DNA of 64,000 nucleotides from Actinomycetes bacterium (lineage in GTDB: Bacteria; Actinomycetota; Actinomycetes; Mycobacteriales; Mycobacteriaceae), in assembly GCA_023415515.1 (NCBI GenBank), contig JAEZKH010000345.1, positions 15,717 to 79,716 of the forward strand. The letters run 5' to 3'. The stretch's first letter is position 1. Each line of letters begins with the position of its first letter. The notes beneath the pieces were generated by a model. The model had not been told where the DNA came from. It saw only the letters and a program-made list of their open reading frames with translations, and ran no database searches. The translations under genes and the position numbers were made by a program. This document shows positions 9,854 through 17,628 of this stretch, piece after piece.

Positions 9854-10297
9854 CTATCGGCCCTTCTCGACCTTCATCACCCGCTTGCGCAGCCCGTCGG
9901 TGGCTGTCTCCATGAGACTCTTGGCACCTCGTTTCACCAGGAACCCGGGCAGTGGCACGACGGGATCGACGGTCAGTTCGAAGCGCACGTCGGTGACCTG
10001 CCCGTCGGGGATGAGGGTGTAGCGGCCCTCCTGTGCGCGTTGCTGTTTCGAGCTCACCAGTGTCCAGCTCACCCCGTCGTCGTGAACGGTGTAGGCGAGC
10101 ACTTGTTCATCGCTCACACCGACGACCTTCACCACCTGTCGCGACTTCGTCGGGCGCCCCTGCTGGTCTCGTTCGAGAACTTCGACCTCGTGGTGGTTCG
10201 GCGACCACTCGGTGAGCGATTCGAGGTCGAGAAGGACGTTCATGATCTTCTCCGGTGTCGCCTCGATGGTGACGTCTCGGGTCTCGGTGATGGCCAT
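9854..10297 (-). CDS. SRPBCC (START/Bet v 1-like) family protein
   Basis: 147 aa, beginning MAITETRDVTIEATPEKIMN, the typical SRPBCC beta-alpha start, and ending in a basic helix (DGLRKRVMKVEKGR). Such proteins have a hydrophobic cavity for lipid or polyketide ligands; no catalytic residue is evident. It is a tandem paralogue of the gene 39 bp upstream on the same strand (shared EATPE, WTLVSS and ATDGLRK stretches). Function unknown. Confidence 0.85.
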   Translation of the reverse strand: MAITETRDVTIEATPEKIMNVLLDLESLTEWSPNHHEVEVLERDQQGRPTKSRQVVKVVGVSDEQVLAYTVHDDGVSWTLVSSKQQRAQEGRYTLIPDGQVTDVRFELTVDPVVPLPGFLVKRGAKSLMETATDGLRKRVMKVEKGR

Positions 10298-10336
10298 GCA
10301 GGCACGATGCCCCGCGCCGTGACTGGCGAAACCTGC

Positions 10337-10780
10337 TCAGGAGCGGTTCTTGACCTTCATCACCTGTTTGCGCAGCCCGTCGGTGGCCGACTCGAGGCCG
10401 CCCTTCATCGCTCGCTTCAGCACAAAGCCCGGGATGGGCACCGCAGGATCGACGGTGATCTCGAACTTGACCCTGGTCTTGTCACCCTCGGGTGTCAGCG
10501 TGTACTTGGCGTCCTGCGCCTTCAGCTGGGTCGAACTCACCAGTGTCCAACCCGCGCCGTTGTCGGTCCACGTGTACTGGACCACCTGCTCGTCGGCGAT
10601 GCCCATCGTTTTCAGCTTGAGCTTCACCTGCCCGGGCCTGCCGCTGTCGGTGGTGTCGAGGATCTCGGCGCCCTGGTGCTGTGACGACCAGTCCGGCGCG
10701 GACTCGACGTCGGCGATGACGTCGAGGATCTCCTCCGGAGTCGCTTCGATGACGACCTCACGCGAATCGCTTACTGCCAT
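10337..10780 (-). CDS. SRPBCC (START/Bet v 1-like) family protein, paralogue
   Basis: 147 aa, the same length and layout as the following gene, with which it forms a two-gene unit. It contains VVIEATPEEILDVIADVE at the N-terminus and SATDGLRKQVMKVK at the end. The ATG at 10780 has TAGGGT 6 nt upstream, indicating a leaderless mRNA that probably carries both paralogues. This family is abundant in mycobacteria as putative lipid-binding or cyclase-like proteins; the ligand is unknown. Confidence 0.87.
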   Translation of the reverse strand: MAVSDSREVVIEATPEEILDVIADVESAPDWSSQHQGAEILDTTDSGRPGQVKLKLKTMGIADEQVVQYTWTDNGAGWTLVSSTQLKAQDAKYTLTPEGDKTRVKFEITVDPAVPIPGFVLKRAMKGGLESATDGLRKQVMKVKNRS

Positions 10781-10863
10781 GGCGAGACCCTATGCCCACC
10801 TGACTGTCGGGCGGGCGGTATCGGAGACACCGGGTGGCCGGTCATGGCGGTAGTGTCCCAACA

Positions 10864-11217
10864 GTGAGCACCGATGTCGATCCCACTGTGCCGCCGAGCG
10901 GCACAGGTTGCGTCGAGTGTGACGCCGCCGGCGGGTGGTGGGTGCATCTTCGACGGTGCGCGGCGTGCGGCCATATCGGCTGCTGCGACGACTCCCTCGC
11001 ACGCCATGCGTCAGCGCACTGGCGCGAAACGGGTCATCCGATCATCCGGTCCTTCGAACCGGGCGAGGACTGGTTCTGGAACTACAGGACCAACGAGTAC
11101 TACGACGGCCCCGAACTCGCAGCGCCGGACTGCCGGCCGCGCGACGAGACCGTTCCCGGCCCCCGCGGCCGGGTGCCCACGGACTGGGCGAATCAGTTGC
11201 GTCAACGCAGCGTCTGA
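10864..11217 (+). CDS. UBP-type zinc finger domain protein
   Basis: 117 aa. The Cys/His pattern CVECDAAGGWWVHLRRCAAC, then GHIGCC, RHASAHWRETGHP is a UBP (ZnF-UBP) finger, found in bacteria as small stand-alone proteins. It ends with FEPGEDWFWNYRTNEYYDGP, typical of this group. The GTG start at 10864 lies 7 nt after TAGTGT (10851-10856), a leaderless promoter. Divergent from the SRPBCC pair across an 83-bp gap. Bacteria lack ubiquitin, so the ligand is unknown. Confidence 0.85.
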   Translation: MSTDVDPTVPPSGTGCVECDAAGGWWVHLRRCAACGHIGCCDDSLARHASAHWRETGHPIIRSFEPGEDWFWNYRTNEYYDGPELAAPDCRPRDETVPGPRGRVPTDWANQLRQRSV

Positions 11218-11262
11218 CGCGCGGTTGGCGTGGGATGGGCGGCGGCGGGGTAACCGCTCGCC

Positions 11263-11430
11263 ATGAACACAGACAAGCCCGAGACCGCCGAGTCCGGATC
11301 CGGCCCGAAGAACGCCGACGACGACGTGATCAGCGATCCCGCCAGGGATGCCGGGTCCGGCGGCGACTGGTCCGATGAAGGCGGCGCCACGCCGAGCGGG
11401 CCTGCCGACACCGGGGACCACACCCAGTAA
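11263..11430 (+). CDS. Small acidic disordered protein (55 aa), unknown function
   Basis: ATG 11263 to TAA 11430. The 55 residues are rich in Asp, Gly, Ser and Pro, with no hydrophobic segment and no Cys, so disorder is expected. The stop directly abuts the stop of the convergent epimerase gene. It is out of frame with everything nearby. Codon use looks like that of its neighbours and the open frame is clean, but coding status rests on composition alone. Confidence 0.55.
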   Translation: MNTDKPETAESGSGPKNADDDVISDPARDAGSGGDWSDEGGATPSGPADTGDHTQ

Positions 11431-12411
11431 CTAGATCGACTCCGCCAGCGCGGACAGTGTCTCGGCCGCGGTGTGTTTCGGTGTCCAGCCCAATTGCGTC
11501 TTCGCCTTGCTGGTGTCCATCACCACCGGGGTGCGCACGGTGTGCAGCCATTCCAGCGCCGACGGCAGGAACGGCACGCGGGAAATCACCTCCGAGGCGA
11601 CGGTGACGGTGACGTGTGGCACCCGCACCGGTCTGGCCCCGAGCGCTGCGACCACGTCCGATACCGACAACACGCCGTCCCCGGCGAGGTTGTAGGCACC
11701 CGGCGGCGCGGAAGTCGTTGCGGCCAAGACGATTGCGTCGGCGACGTCGTCGTGATGGACGAGCTGCAGCGGCCCGCCGGGATCGGGGATCGGCAACTTC
11801 AGCAGCGGCAGCGTCTCGGTCACCGTGCGCACCAGTCCTGGCAGCCGCGTCCACGGCATGGCGTCGGCCAGCGCGGGGGCGTTCGGACCCGCGACGATGC
11901 ATGGCCGCAGGATGTACACCTCGAGCGGCGAGTCGGCGGTCACCTCGGCCAGCACCGCCTCGCACGCGGCTTTCTGCTCGGAGTAGTAGTGCTCGGGCGA
12001 ACCACGGGGCGGGACGTCTTCGGTGATCGGCGACGGATTGTCGGAGTGGTAGCCATAGGCCGCCACCGACGAGGTGTAGACCAGCCGTCTGGCCCGCGCC
12101 GAAGCCACCGTCGCCTCGAACACGTTGCGGGTTCCGGCAAGGTTGATCCGCGCACTCTCCTCGCGCGAGCCCATGATGATGAACGCCAGGTGCACCACGA
12201 TGTCGGCATCGGCGACCAGCGCGTCGACGGCCTCGCGGTCGAGGATGTCGCCCTGCCTGTACTCGGTCTTGGTCCAGCCACGCGCCTCTGGGGAGAAGGC
12301 TCTGCGGGCCATGCCCACGATGCGCTCCACCTCGGGGTGCCGCTCGAGAGCGTTCACCGCCGAGATCCCGATCTCACCTGTCGGACCCGTGACTGCCACC
12401 GTCCAGCCCAT
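11431..12411 (-). CDS. NAD-dependent epimerase/dehydratase (extended SDR)
   Basis: 326 aa. The N-terminal Rossmann motif TGPTGEIG is a variant of GxxGxxG. YSEQK supplies the Tyr-x-x-x-Lys catalytic pair, with Ser in VYTSSVAAYG. Residues after 160 form the substrate domain (ILRPCIVAGPNAPAL). Extended SDRs act on nucleotide sugars, sterols or flavonoid-like alcohols; the substrate is not evident. It lies 41 bp downstream of the FAD oxidoreductase on the same strand, so it could belong to the TetR-oxidoreductase unit. Confidence 0.88.
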   Translation of the reverse strand: MGWTVAVTGPTGEIGISAVNALERHPEVERIVGMARRAFSPEARGWTKTEYRQGDILDREAVDALVADADIVVHLAFIIMGSREESARINLAGTRNVFEATVASARARRLVYTSSVAAYGYHSDNPSPITEDVPPRGSPEHYYSEQKAACEAVLAEVTADSPLEVYILRPCIVAGPNAPALADAMPWTRLPGLVRTVTETLPLLKLPIPDPGGPLQLVHHDDVADAIVLAATTSAPPGAYNLAGDGVLSVSDVVAALGARPVRVPHVTVTVASEVISRVPFLPSALEWLHTVRTPVVMDTSKAKTQLGWTPKHTAAETLSALAESI

Positions 12412-12452
12412 GGGAAGGGGGTTTCCCGCTCGACCCTGTGTGAAACTACGGA

Positions 12453-14039
12453 TCAGACGTCGGCGAGCGCCTGCTTGGCGGCGTTGTAGCCCGGGATGAA
12501 CGTGATGCCGGGTCCGCCGTGGCAGCCGGCACTGCCGAGGTAAAGACCCTCGATCGGAATCGGTTGGTCGACATAGCCTTTCGGACCAGGACGGTTCGGG
12601 CCGATCTGGTCGGGATGGATCAGGCCGTGGCAGTAGTCACCGCCCGGCGCGCCGAACATCGTGCCCATGTGCTTGGGCGTGAACGTGGTGTGCCTGATGA
12701 TGAGCTTCCCGAAGTCGGGCGCCAGCCTGGTGATCTTCTCGATCACCCGCCTGCCCATCTCGGTCTTCATGTCGCCGTAGCTCGACTGGCCGTCCGCTCT
12801 CACCGAGTCGCTCCGCGCGTCCGAGATGGGGAACCACAGCGAGAACGCCGACGCTGCGTGCTTACCCGCAGGCGCGAGACCCGGATCGTTGACCGACGGG
12901 ATCTGCAGCGCGATCGAGGGATCGGCGGGCACGATGCCGCGCCGCGCGTCCTCCCACTGCTGCTGCAGTTCTTCGGGAGTACTGAAGATGCCGATGTTCG
13001 ACTGCATTTCAGGCTCGTTGAGCACCTCGTAGGGCGGTGCGAACTCGGGTATGCCGTCCAGCGCGAAATGCATCTGCAGATAGCTGCCGCGATGGTCGGA
13101 CCGCGAGAACCGCTCCCGTACCTCGGCCGGCACGGCGCTGGAATCGACGAGGCCGTTGACCGTCACATCGGGCGCGATGCCGGAGATGACGATCGGCGCG
13201 GTGATCGTCGATCCGTCCTCGAGGCGCACGCCGGTGACCCGGCCGCCGGACACCGTGATCTCGTCGACCCTGCTGCGCAGCCGCAATTCGCCGCCGGCGG
13301 AGGTGAACAGGCTCTGCAGGTGCTCGGTGAGCGCACCGATGCCGCCCCGAAGTTTCTTGACCAGAAGGGCGTTCTCGTCGGGCACTGCGAAGCCATACGC
13401 CAGGGCCGCCGCGGTGCCGGGCGTGGCGGGACCCCGGTAGGTGGTGTTGCAGGCGAGCAGCGAAAGCATGCCGCGCAGCGCGCCGTTCTTCTCCTTGTCC
13501 GGCAGGTAGCGGTCGATCACGTCGCACACCGATCCGAACAACATGTCGGTGATCGCGGAGCGCTCGAATTCGTTTGTGGCACACGCATACATCTCGTCCA
13601 ATGTCTTCGGCGGCCGCCCCGCGTCGAATCGGCCGAGCGCACGTGTCGGCGCCTGGCACCAGGCCATCAGACCGGCCATCCCGTTGACGGCCTCGGCTCC
13701 GTGTACCTCGTTGATGTGGGTGAGCAACTTCATCGGGTCGGTGTAGTAGATCAGCGGTTCGTCCCCGACGCCGCGCAGCGATACCGACATGACGTCGAGG
13801 TCCACCGTCGGCAGGGTGTCGAGCCCGAGTTCGCGGCTGACGACCGCAGATGTCGGGATCTGCACCGATCCGGCGATCTCGAACTTGTAGCCGTCGAAAA
13901 GTTCTACGGTGGAGGCCATTCCGCCGGCGTAAAGCTTGAAATCCAGGCACAGCGTGCGCAGCCCGGCCTTCTGCAAGAGTGCGGCAGCGGTCAGTCCGTT
14001 GTGACCCGCGCCGACGACGATCGCGTCAAAGTCCACCAT
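12453..14039 (-). CDS. Phytoene dehydrogenase-like FAD/NAD(P)-binding oxidoreductase
   Basis: 528 aa from ATG 14039, where MVDFDAIVVGAGHNGLTAAA begins the FAD-binding dinucleotide fold (GAGHNG). The C-terminal flavin motif region contains GLYLGSAGCHGGPGI and FIPGYNAAKQAL, as in carotenoid isomerase or phytoene desaturase-type proteins (COG1233). The substrate is unknown; no carotenoid gene is adjacent. It lies directly downstream of the TetR gene, with a 36-bp perfect palindrome in the 53-bp gap, so TetR probably controls it. A longer frame upstream to 14288 is only an open shadow of the TetR gene. Confidence 0.9.
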   Translation of the reverse strand: MVDFDAIVVGAGHNGLTAAALLQKAGLRTLCLDFKLYAGGMASTVELFDGYKFEIAGSVQIPTSAVVSRELGLDTLPTVDLDVMSVSLRGVGDEPLIYYTDPMKLLTHINEVHGAEAVNGMAGLMAWCQAPTRALGRFDAGRPPKTLDEMYACATNEFERSAITDMLFGSVCDVIDRYLPDKEKNGALRGMLSLLACNTTYRGPATPGTAAALAYGFAVPDENALLVKKLRGGIGALTEHLQSLFTSAGGELRLRSRVDEITVSGGRVTGVRLEDGSTITAPIVISGIAPDVTVNGLVDSSAVPAEVRERFSRSDHRGSYLQMHFALDGIPEFAPPYEVLNEPEMQSNIGIFSTPEELQQQWEDARRGIVPADPSIALQIPSVNDPGLAPAGKHAASAFSLWFPISDARSDSVRADGQSSYGDMKTEMGRRVIEKITRLAPDFGKLIIRHTTFTPKHMGTMFGAPGGDYCHGLIHPDQIGPNRPGPKGYVDQPIPIEGLYLGSAGCHGGPGITFIPGYNAAKQALADV

Positions 14040-14057
14040 TGGCTGAGGCTGACACGG

Positions 14058-14093
14058 GCGCAGAGTTTTGTCAATATTGACAAAACTCTGCGC
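14058..14093. promoter_or_regulatory. 36-bp perfect palindrome, probable TetR operator
   Basis: Each arm reads GCGCAGAGTTTTGTCAAT toward the centre at 14075/14076. It sits between the TetR stop, which it touches at 14093, and the oxidoreductase ATG. It shares the TTGTCAA/TTGACAA half-sites with the palindrome at 14729-14750 but with the half-sites in the opposite order. A terminator is less likely, as there is no T-run and the shared half-sites point to protein binding. Confidence 0.65.
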
Positions 14094-14698
14094 TAGGCAG
14101 AGTCGCCGATCCCCTTCTGCAGAGTGTGCAGCGCCTCCCGGGTCAGGCGGCTCAGTTCGGGCAGCGACCGGTCCTCCCCCAGCATCCACACCTCCATCGC
14201 TCCGAAGACCGCGGCCGCGATGCACCGCGCGACCACGGTGATGCGCATCCGCTCGTCGGTACCCGGCTTCGGCGGATCGTCGCCGCACAGGTGTTCGTCG
14301 ATGACTTCGGCGAACTCCGTTTCGACCTGACGGATGTGTCGCACGATGCGCCCTGCATCGAGTTCCTTGGCACGCAACGACGGAATCTCGGCGACGGCCC
14401 AGTCGTCGTAGGGACGGGCCAGGATCGCGGATTGAACGGCCTCGATGATGGATTCCTGCGGCGACCGGTCGGCCAGCGCGGAGCGGAACCAGTGCAGGCC
14501 GACGTCGTAGTCGGCGAACAACAGATCATGCTTGCTGGCGAAGTGCCGATAGAAGGTCCGCAGCGACACCCCCGCGTCAGCGGCGATCTGCTCGGCGGAG
14601 GTGTCCTCGACGCCCTGGGCGAGGAACCGGACGACGGCCGCCTGTCGCAGCGCCTCCCGCGTGCGCTCGCTCCGCGCCGTCTGGGCAGGTCGGGCCAT
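14093..14698 (-). CDS. TetR-family transcriptional regulator
   Basis: 201 aa from ATG 14698. The N-terminal HTH is recognisable (VEDTSAEQIAADAGVSLRTF, then YRHFASKHDLLF). The C-terminal ligand domain is not assignable. TACGTT (14705-14710 on the minus strand) lies 6 nt upstream of the ATG, giving a leaderless mRNA. A 22-bp palindrome at 14729-14750 covers the -35 region, so autorepression is likely. It probably also controls the downstream FAD oxidoreductase through the second palindrome and perhaps the divergent membrane protein gene. Confidence 0.92.
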   Translation of the reverse strand: MARPAQTARSERTREALRQAAVVRFLAQGVEDTSAEQIAADAGVSLRTFYRHFASKHDLLFADYDVGLHWFRSALADRSPQESIIEAVQSAILARPYDDWAVAEIPSLRAKELDAGRIVRHIRQVETEFAEVIDEHLCGDDPPKPGTDERMRITVVARCIAAAVFGAMEVWMLGEDRSLPELSRLTREALHTLQKGIGDSA

Positions 14699-14728
14699 GG
14701 CGGTAACGTACCGCACGCCGATTTCGAC

Positions 14729-14750
14729 GTTTTGACAAATTTGTCAAAAC
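14729..14750. promoter_or_regulatory. 22-bp perfect palindrome, probable TetR operator
   Basis: TTTTGACAA and TTGTCAAAA form a perfect dyad in the divergent region. It lies about 19 bp upstream of the TetR -10 (TACGTT) and about 38 bp upstream of the other gene's TAATCT. The position suits repression of tetR and possibly of both genes. Confidence 0.7.
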
Positions 14751-14787
14751 TCTTCGCGAAGTGGCCCGACGCGCGCCCATTCCCCAG

Positions 14788-14793
14788 TAATCT
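14788..14793 (+). promoter_or_regulatory. -10 element TAATCT, leaderless promoter
   Basis: TAATCT is followed by 7 nt and then GTG 14801, the mycobacterial leaderless spacing. It drives the membrane protein/oxidase-subunit-like unit. Confidence 0.5.
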
Positions 14794-14800
14794 GCCTGCC

Positions 14801-15514
14801 GTGGAACTGAAGCTGCAGCGCATCGGCGCGTGGTCCGGAATCGCCATGATCGTCTTGTTCAGCGTCTTCTTCTCGGTGATGGCCCGGCTGTTTCCACCGC
14901 TGTCGCCCACGGCATCAGCCGACGAGATCGCCGGATTCCTTGTCGAGCACAAGATTTGGATCCGGTTCGGCATCGCGGGAAGCCTGCTGGCGATCGTGGT
15001 CTCGTTTCCGTTCCTCGCCGCGATATGTCTTCGCATCCGTCGGGTCGAAGGCCGGTGGGGAATGCTCAGTGTCACCCAGTTGCTGGCGGCGGCAGTCTTC
15101 GTGCCCGCCTTCATCTTTGCGTTCATCATCCTCGCCGCCGCCGCGTTCCGGCCCGAGTCGCGACCCGCTGAGATCACCTTGGCGCTCGACGACCTGTTCT
15201 GGTTGTGGTTCGTGGGTATCGCCGGAACCATCATCGTGCAGAACCTCACGCTCGCCGTCGCGGCGTTTGTCGACACCACCGAGCCACCGACGTTCCCCCG
15301 CTGGTACGGCTATCTCAATCTCTGGGTGGCCACACTGTCGCTGCCCGGCGGGATGACCGTGGTGTTCAACGACGGTCCGCTGGCGTGGAACGGCGTGTTC
15401 TCGTTCTACGTACCCGGCGCCGCGTTGGTCATCTGGCTGTTCGCCACCGCGATCGTGATGGATCGCTCAGTCAAGGCGCAGGAGTCCGCCGAAGCCGCCC
15501 CCGTCGCCGCGTGA
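14801..15514 (+). CDS. Multi-pass membrane protein, unknown function
   Basis: 237 aa with about six hydrophobic segments (for example AIVVSFPFLAAICL, FVPAFIFAFIILAAAAF, YVPGAALVIWLFATAIVM). No catalytic motif is recognised. GTG 14801 was chosen for the leaderless promoter 7 nt upstream. Its TGA overlaps the GTG of the cytochrome oxidase subunit III-like gene (GTGA), so translation is coupled and the two probably act together in the membrane. Divergent from tetR. Confidence 0.82.
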   Translation: MELKLQRIGAWSGIAMIVLFSVFFSVMARLFPPLSPTASADEIAGFLVEHKIWIRFGIAGSLLAIVVSFPFLAAICLRIRRVEGRWGMLSVTQLLAAAVFVPAFIFAFIILAAAAFRPESRPAEITLALDDLFWLWFVGIAGTIIVQNLTLAVAAFVDTTEPPTFPRWYGYLNLWVATLSLPGGMTVVFNDGPLAWNGVFSFYVPGAALVIWLFATAIVMDRSVKAQESAEAAPVAA

Positions 15515-16080
15515 CCGCCACGGTCATACGCCGGACCCCTGGTGAGTCCGGGACATGGGTGTTCCTGTTCGGCGACATGGTGGTGTTCGGGGTCTTCTTC
15601 GTCACCTTCATGGTCGAGCGGGCGAACGCGCCCGAGGTGTTCGACGTCGCCAGACGGACCCTGCACGTGGGTGTCGGTGTCACCAACACTTTGGTCCTGC
15701 TGACCAGCTCGCTGTGCGTGGTGATCGCGCTGGGCGCGATCCGCTCCGGCGTGAAAGCCGTTGCGGCCAAGGCGTTGTACGCGGCGATCGCGTGCGGTCT
15801 GATGTTCATCGGATTGAAGGTCTTCGAATACACGTCACTGGCCTCTGCCGGGCACGGCCCGGGTGCGAACCACTTCTACCTGTACTACTTCATCCTGACC
15901 GGTCTGCATCTGCTGCACGTGTGCATCGGTCTCGGGGTGCTGGCGCTGATGGTCACCCAGTCGCGCCGTGACGAACTGAGCGCGACTCGGTTGGCACTCG
16001 TCGAGGGCGGTGCCTGCTTCTGGCATCTGGTCGACCTGCTGTGGATCTTCTTGTTCGCACTCCTGTATCTGGTGAGTTGA
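15511..16080 (+). CDS. Cytochrome c oxidase subunit III family protein (NorE-like)
   Basis: 189 aa with five hydrophobic helices. The family signature is visible: GTWVFLFGDMVVFGVFF at the N-terminus, HFYLYYFILTGLHLLHVCIG in the middle, and GACFWHLVDLLWIFLFALLY at the end. The length is close to NorE-type or CoxIII short forms. GTG 15511 overlaps the preceding stop. No heme-copper catalytic subunit lies nearby, so it must partner with subunits encoded elsewhere or act alone, as NorE is thought to do. Confidence 0.88.
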   Translation: MTATVIRRTPGESGTWVFLFGDMVVFGVFFVTFMVERANAPEVFDVARRTLHVGVGVTNTLVLLTSSLCVVIALGAIRSGVKAVAAKALYAAIACGLMFIGLKVFEYTSLASAGHGPGANHFYLYYFILTGLHLLHVCIGLGVLALMVTQSRRDELSATRLALVEGGACFWHLVDLLWIFLFALLYLVS

Positions 16081-16084
16081 TCAC

Positions 16085-16348
16085 GTGTGGCAATACGTTC
16101 GAAATCGCGCCGGGTTCTCCTGGCTGCTGCTGGTCGCGGCGACCCTCGTCTCCTGGGCGCTCGGCACCGACCACGGCACCGGGGCAACCGTCGTGGTCGT
16201 CGTACTGGCCATCGCGGCGTGGAAGGTCAGGCTCGTCGGCCTGGACTTCATGGAGTTGCGGCACGCCCCGATTGCGCTGCGTGCCGTGTTCGAGTTCTAC
16301 TGCGGGGCGATCTGGGCCGTGCTCTCCGGACTGTACCTCTGGCTGTAG
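16085..16348 (+). CDS. Cytochrome c oxidase subunit IV family protein (NorF-like)
   Basis: 87 aa with three hydrophobic helices (FSWLLLVAATLVSWAL, GATVVVVVLAIAAWKVRLVG, FEFYCGAIWAVLSGLYLWL). The pattern WKVRLVGLDFMELRHAP is typical of the prokaryotic subunit IV/NorF family. It starts 4 nt after the subunit III-like gene and is clearly in the same operon. Probably an assembly or accessory membrane subunit of a heme-copper oxidase or NO reductase. Confidence 0.85.
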   Translation: MWQYVRNRAGFSWLLLVAATLVSWALGTDHGTGATVVVVVLAIAAWKVRLVGLDFMELRHAPIALRAVFEFYCGAIWAVLSGLYLWL

Positions 16349-16396
16349 AACCGATTTCCGGCCTGAAGCGCGTAGTCGGCGGCTTAGAGTTGAACG

Positions 16397-16846
16397 ATGA
16401 TCGACGACGTTTCGCGTCAGCGCCGCCTCGACCTCATCCGTGAACACATGGATACCGAGGTGACCCATGAATTCGGCCGAACCCTTGCCACCTTCAACGG
16501 CCATCCCCGCTACGAGATCATGCCCACAGGGCAGGTCTTCGACGGCGCAGACGAGGTGATGAACTACTACCGGATGACCCGCACCGCGTTTCCGGACCAG
16601 CGTCACGACAACGCCCGCTTCCACGTCACCGCCGACGCCGTCATCGTCGAATTCGACCTGCTGGGAACCAATCTCGGCGAGTTCTACGGTCTCCCTCCGA
16701 CTGGCAAGTCATTCCGGGTGCCGATCATCGCGGTGTTCTTCTTCGACGGTGACCGCATCCTCAACGAGCGGGTCTACTTCGACTCCGCAAGTCTGGTGAC
16801 GCAGATCGGACGTGGTGAACTCCTCGCCGTGGTGGGAGAGCAGTGA
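16397..16846 (+). CDS. SnoaL/NTF2-like polyketide-cyclase-type protein
   Basis: 149 aa with the small alpha+beta NTF2 fold typical of SnoaL-like ester cyclases: FNGHPRYEIMPTGQVFDGAD, then YYRMTRTAFPD and PIIAVFFFDGDRILNERVYF. The ATG at 16397 has TAGAGT 6 nt upstream, so a leaderless transcript is likely. The end overlaps the MBL hydrolase start (GTGA), implying coupling. Substrate unknown; family members bind small hydrophobic molecules. Confidence 0.82.
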   Translation: MIDDVSRQRRLDLIREHMDTEVTHEFGRTLATFNGHPRYEIMPTGQVFDGADEVMNYYRMTRTAFPDQRHDNARFHVTADAVIVEFDLLGTNLGEFYGLPPTGKSFRVPIIAVFFFDGDRILNERVYFDSASLVTQIGRGELLAVVGEQ

Positions 16847-17628
16847 AGGTCCACCACCTCAACTGCGGCACCATGCACCCGCCGAAAGGGCCGGTGTGTG
16901 TCTGCCACGTCCTGGTGGTGGAAACCGACAACGGCCTGGTTCTCGTCGACGCCGGTTTCGGCATCGACGACTGCGCCGACCCGAAGCGGCGGGTCGGGCC
17001 GGTGCGGTTCTTCACCCGCCCCGAGTTCCGCGCCGGCGAAGCGGCCGCGCATCAGATCGAGGCACTCGGTTTTCGCCGCGAGGACGTTCGGCACATCGTG
17101 CTGACGCACTTGGACACCGACCATGTCGGCGGCGCGGCGGACTTTCCGCATGCACAGCTTCACGTCACGTCGGCCGAAGCGACAGCGGCGTTCACCGCGC
17201 CGACGCGCGCCGAAAAAGTCAGATACGGCCGACAACAGTGGATGAAAAGCCACGACATCGTCGAACACACGCCCAACGGCGAAGTGTGGCGCGGGTTTTC
17301 GGCCGCCAAGGAGCTGACCGGGATCGCACCGGGAATCGTGCTGATCGCGCTGCCCGGCCACAGCCGCGGGCATGCTTGCATCGCCGTCGACGCGGGGCAC
17401 CGCTGGGTGCTGCACTGCGGAGACGCCTTCTATCACTTCGGCACCCTCGACGGCTCCCGAGTGCCGCGGACGCTGTGGGCGATGGAGACGCTCGTGGCGT
17501 TCGACCGGAAGAAGATGTGGGACAACCACGATCGTCTCAGCGAGCTCTATCGCAAAGACGAGCCGGACCTGATCATCGCCTCCGCGCATGACATGGCGCT
17601 CTATGAGCGGGCGAAGGCGACCGCCTAA
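16843..17628 (+). CDS. MBL-fold metallo-hydrolase
   Basis: 261 aa with the metallo-beta-lactamase motif THLDTDHVGG (the first position of HxHxDH is kept, the second His reads Asp as in lactonase-like members), followed by GHSRGHACI and LHCGDAFYHFG for the remaining metal ligands. N-acyl-homoserine-lactonase-like enzymes share this spacing. It is translationally coupled to the SnoaL-like gene and overlaps the convergent quinone oxidoreductase by 4 bp. The substrate is unknown. Confidence 0.85.
   Translation: MKVHHLNCGTMHPPKGPVCVCHVLVVETDNGLVLVDAGFGIDDCADPKRRVGPVRFFTRPEFRAGEAAAHQIEALGFRREDVRHIVLTHLDTDHVGGAADFPHAQLHVTSAEATAAFTAPTRAEKVRYGRQQWMKSHDIVEHTPNGEVWRGFSAAKELTGIAPGIVLIALPGHSRGHACIAVDAGHRWVLHCGDAFYHFGTLDGSRVPRTLWAMETLVAFDRKKMWDNHDRLSELYRKDEPDLIIASAHDMALYERAKATA

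Noticed and set aside
14058..14093. Rho-independent terminator after tetR
   Set aside because: No T-run follows, the sequence is a full perfect palindrome, and its half-sites recur at the tetR promoter, which favours an operator.
12453..14288. Longer version of the FAD oxidoreductase starting at 14288
   Set aside because: The extra 83 residues are Arg/Gly-rich, overlap tetR antisense-free in another frame and lie before a clean FAD-binding N-terminus at ATG 14039.
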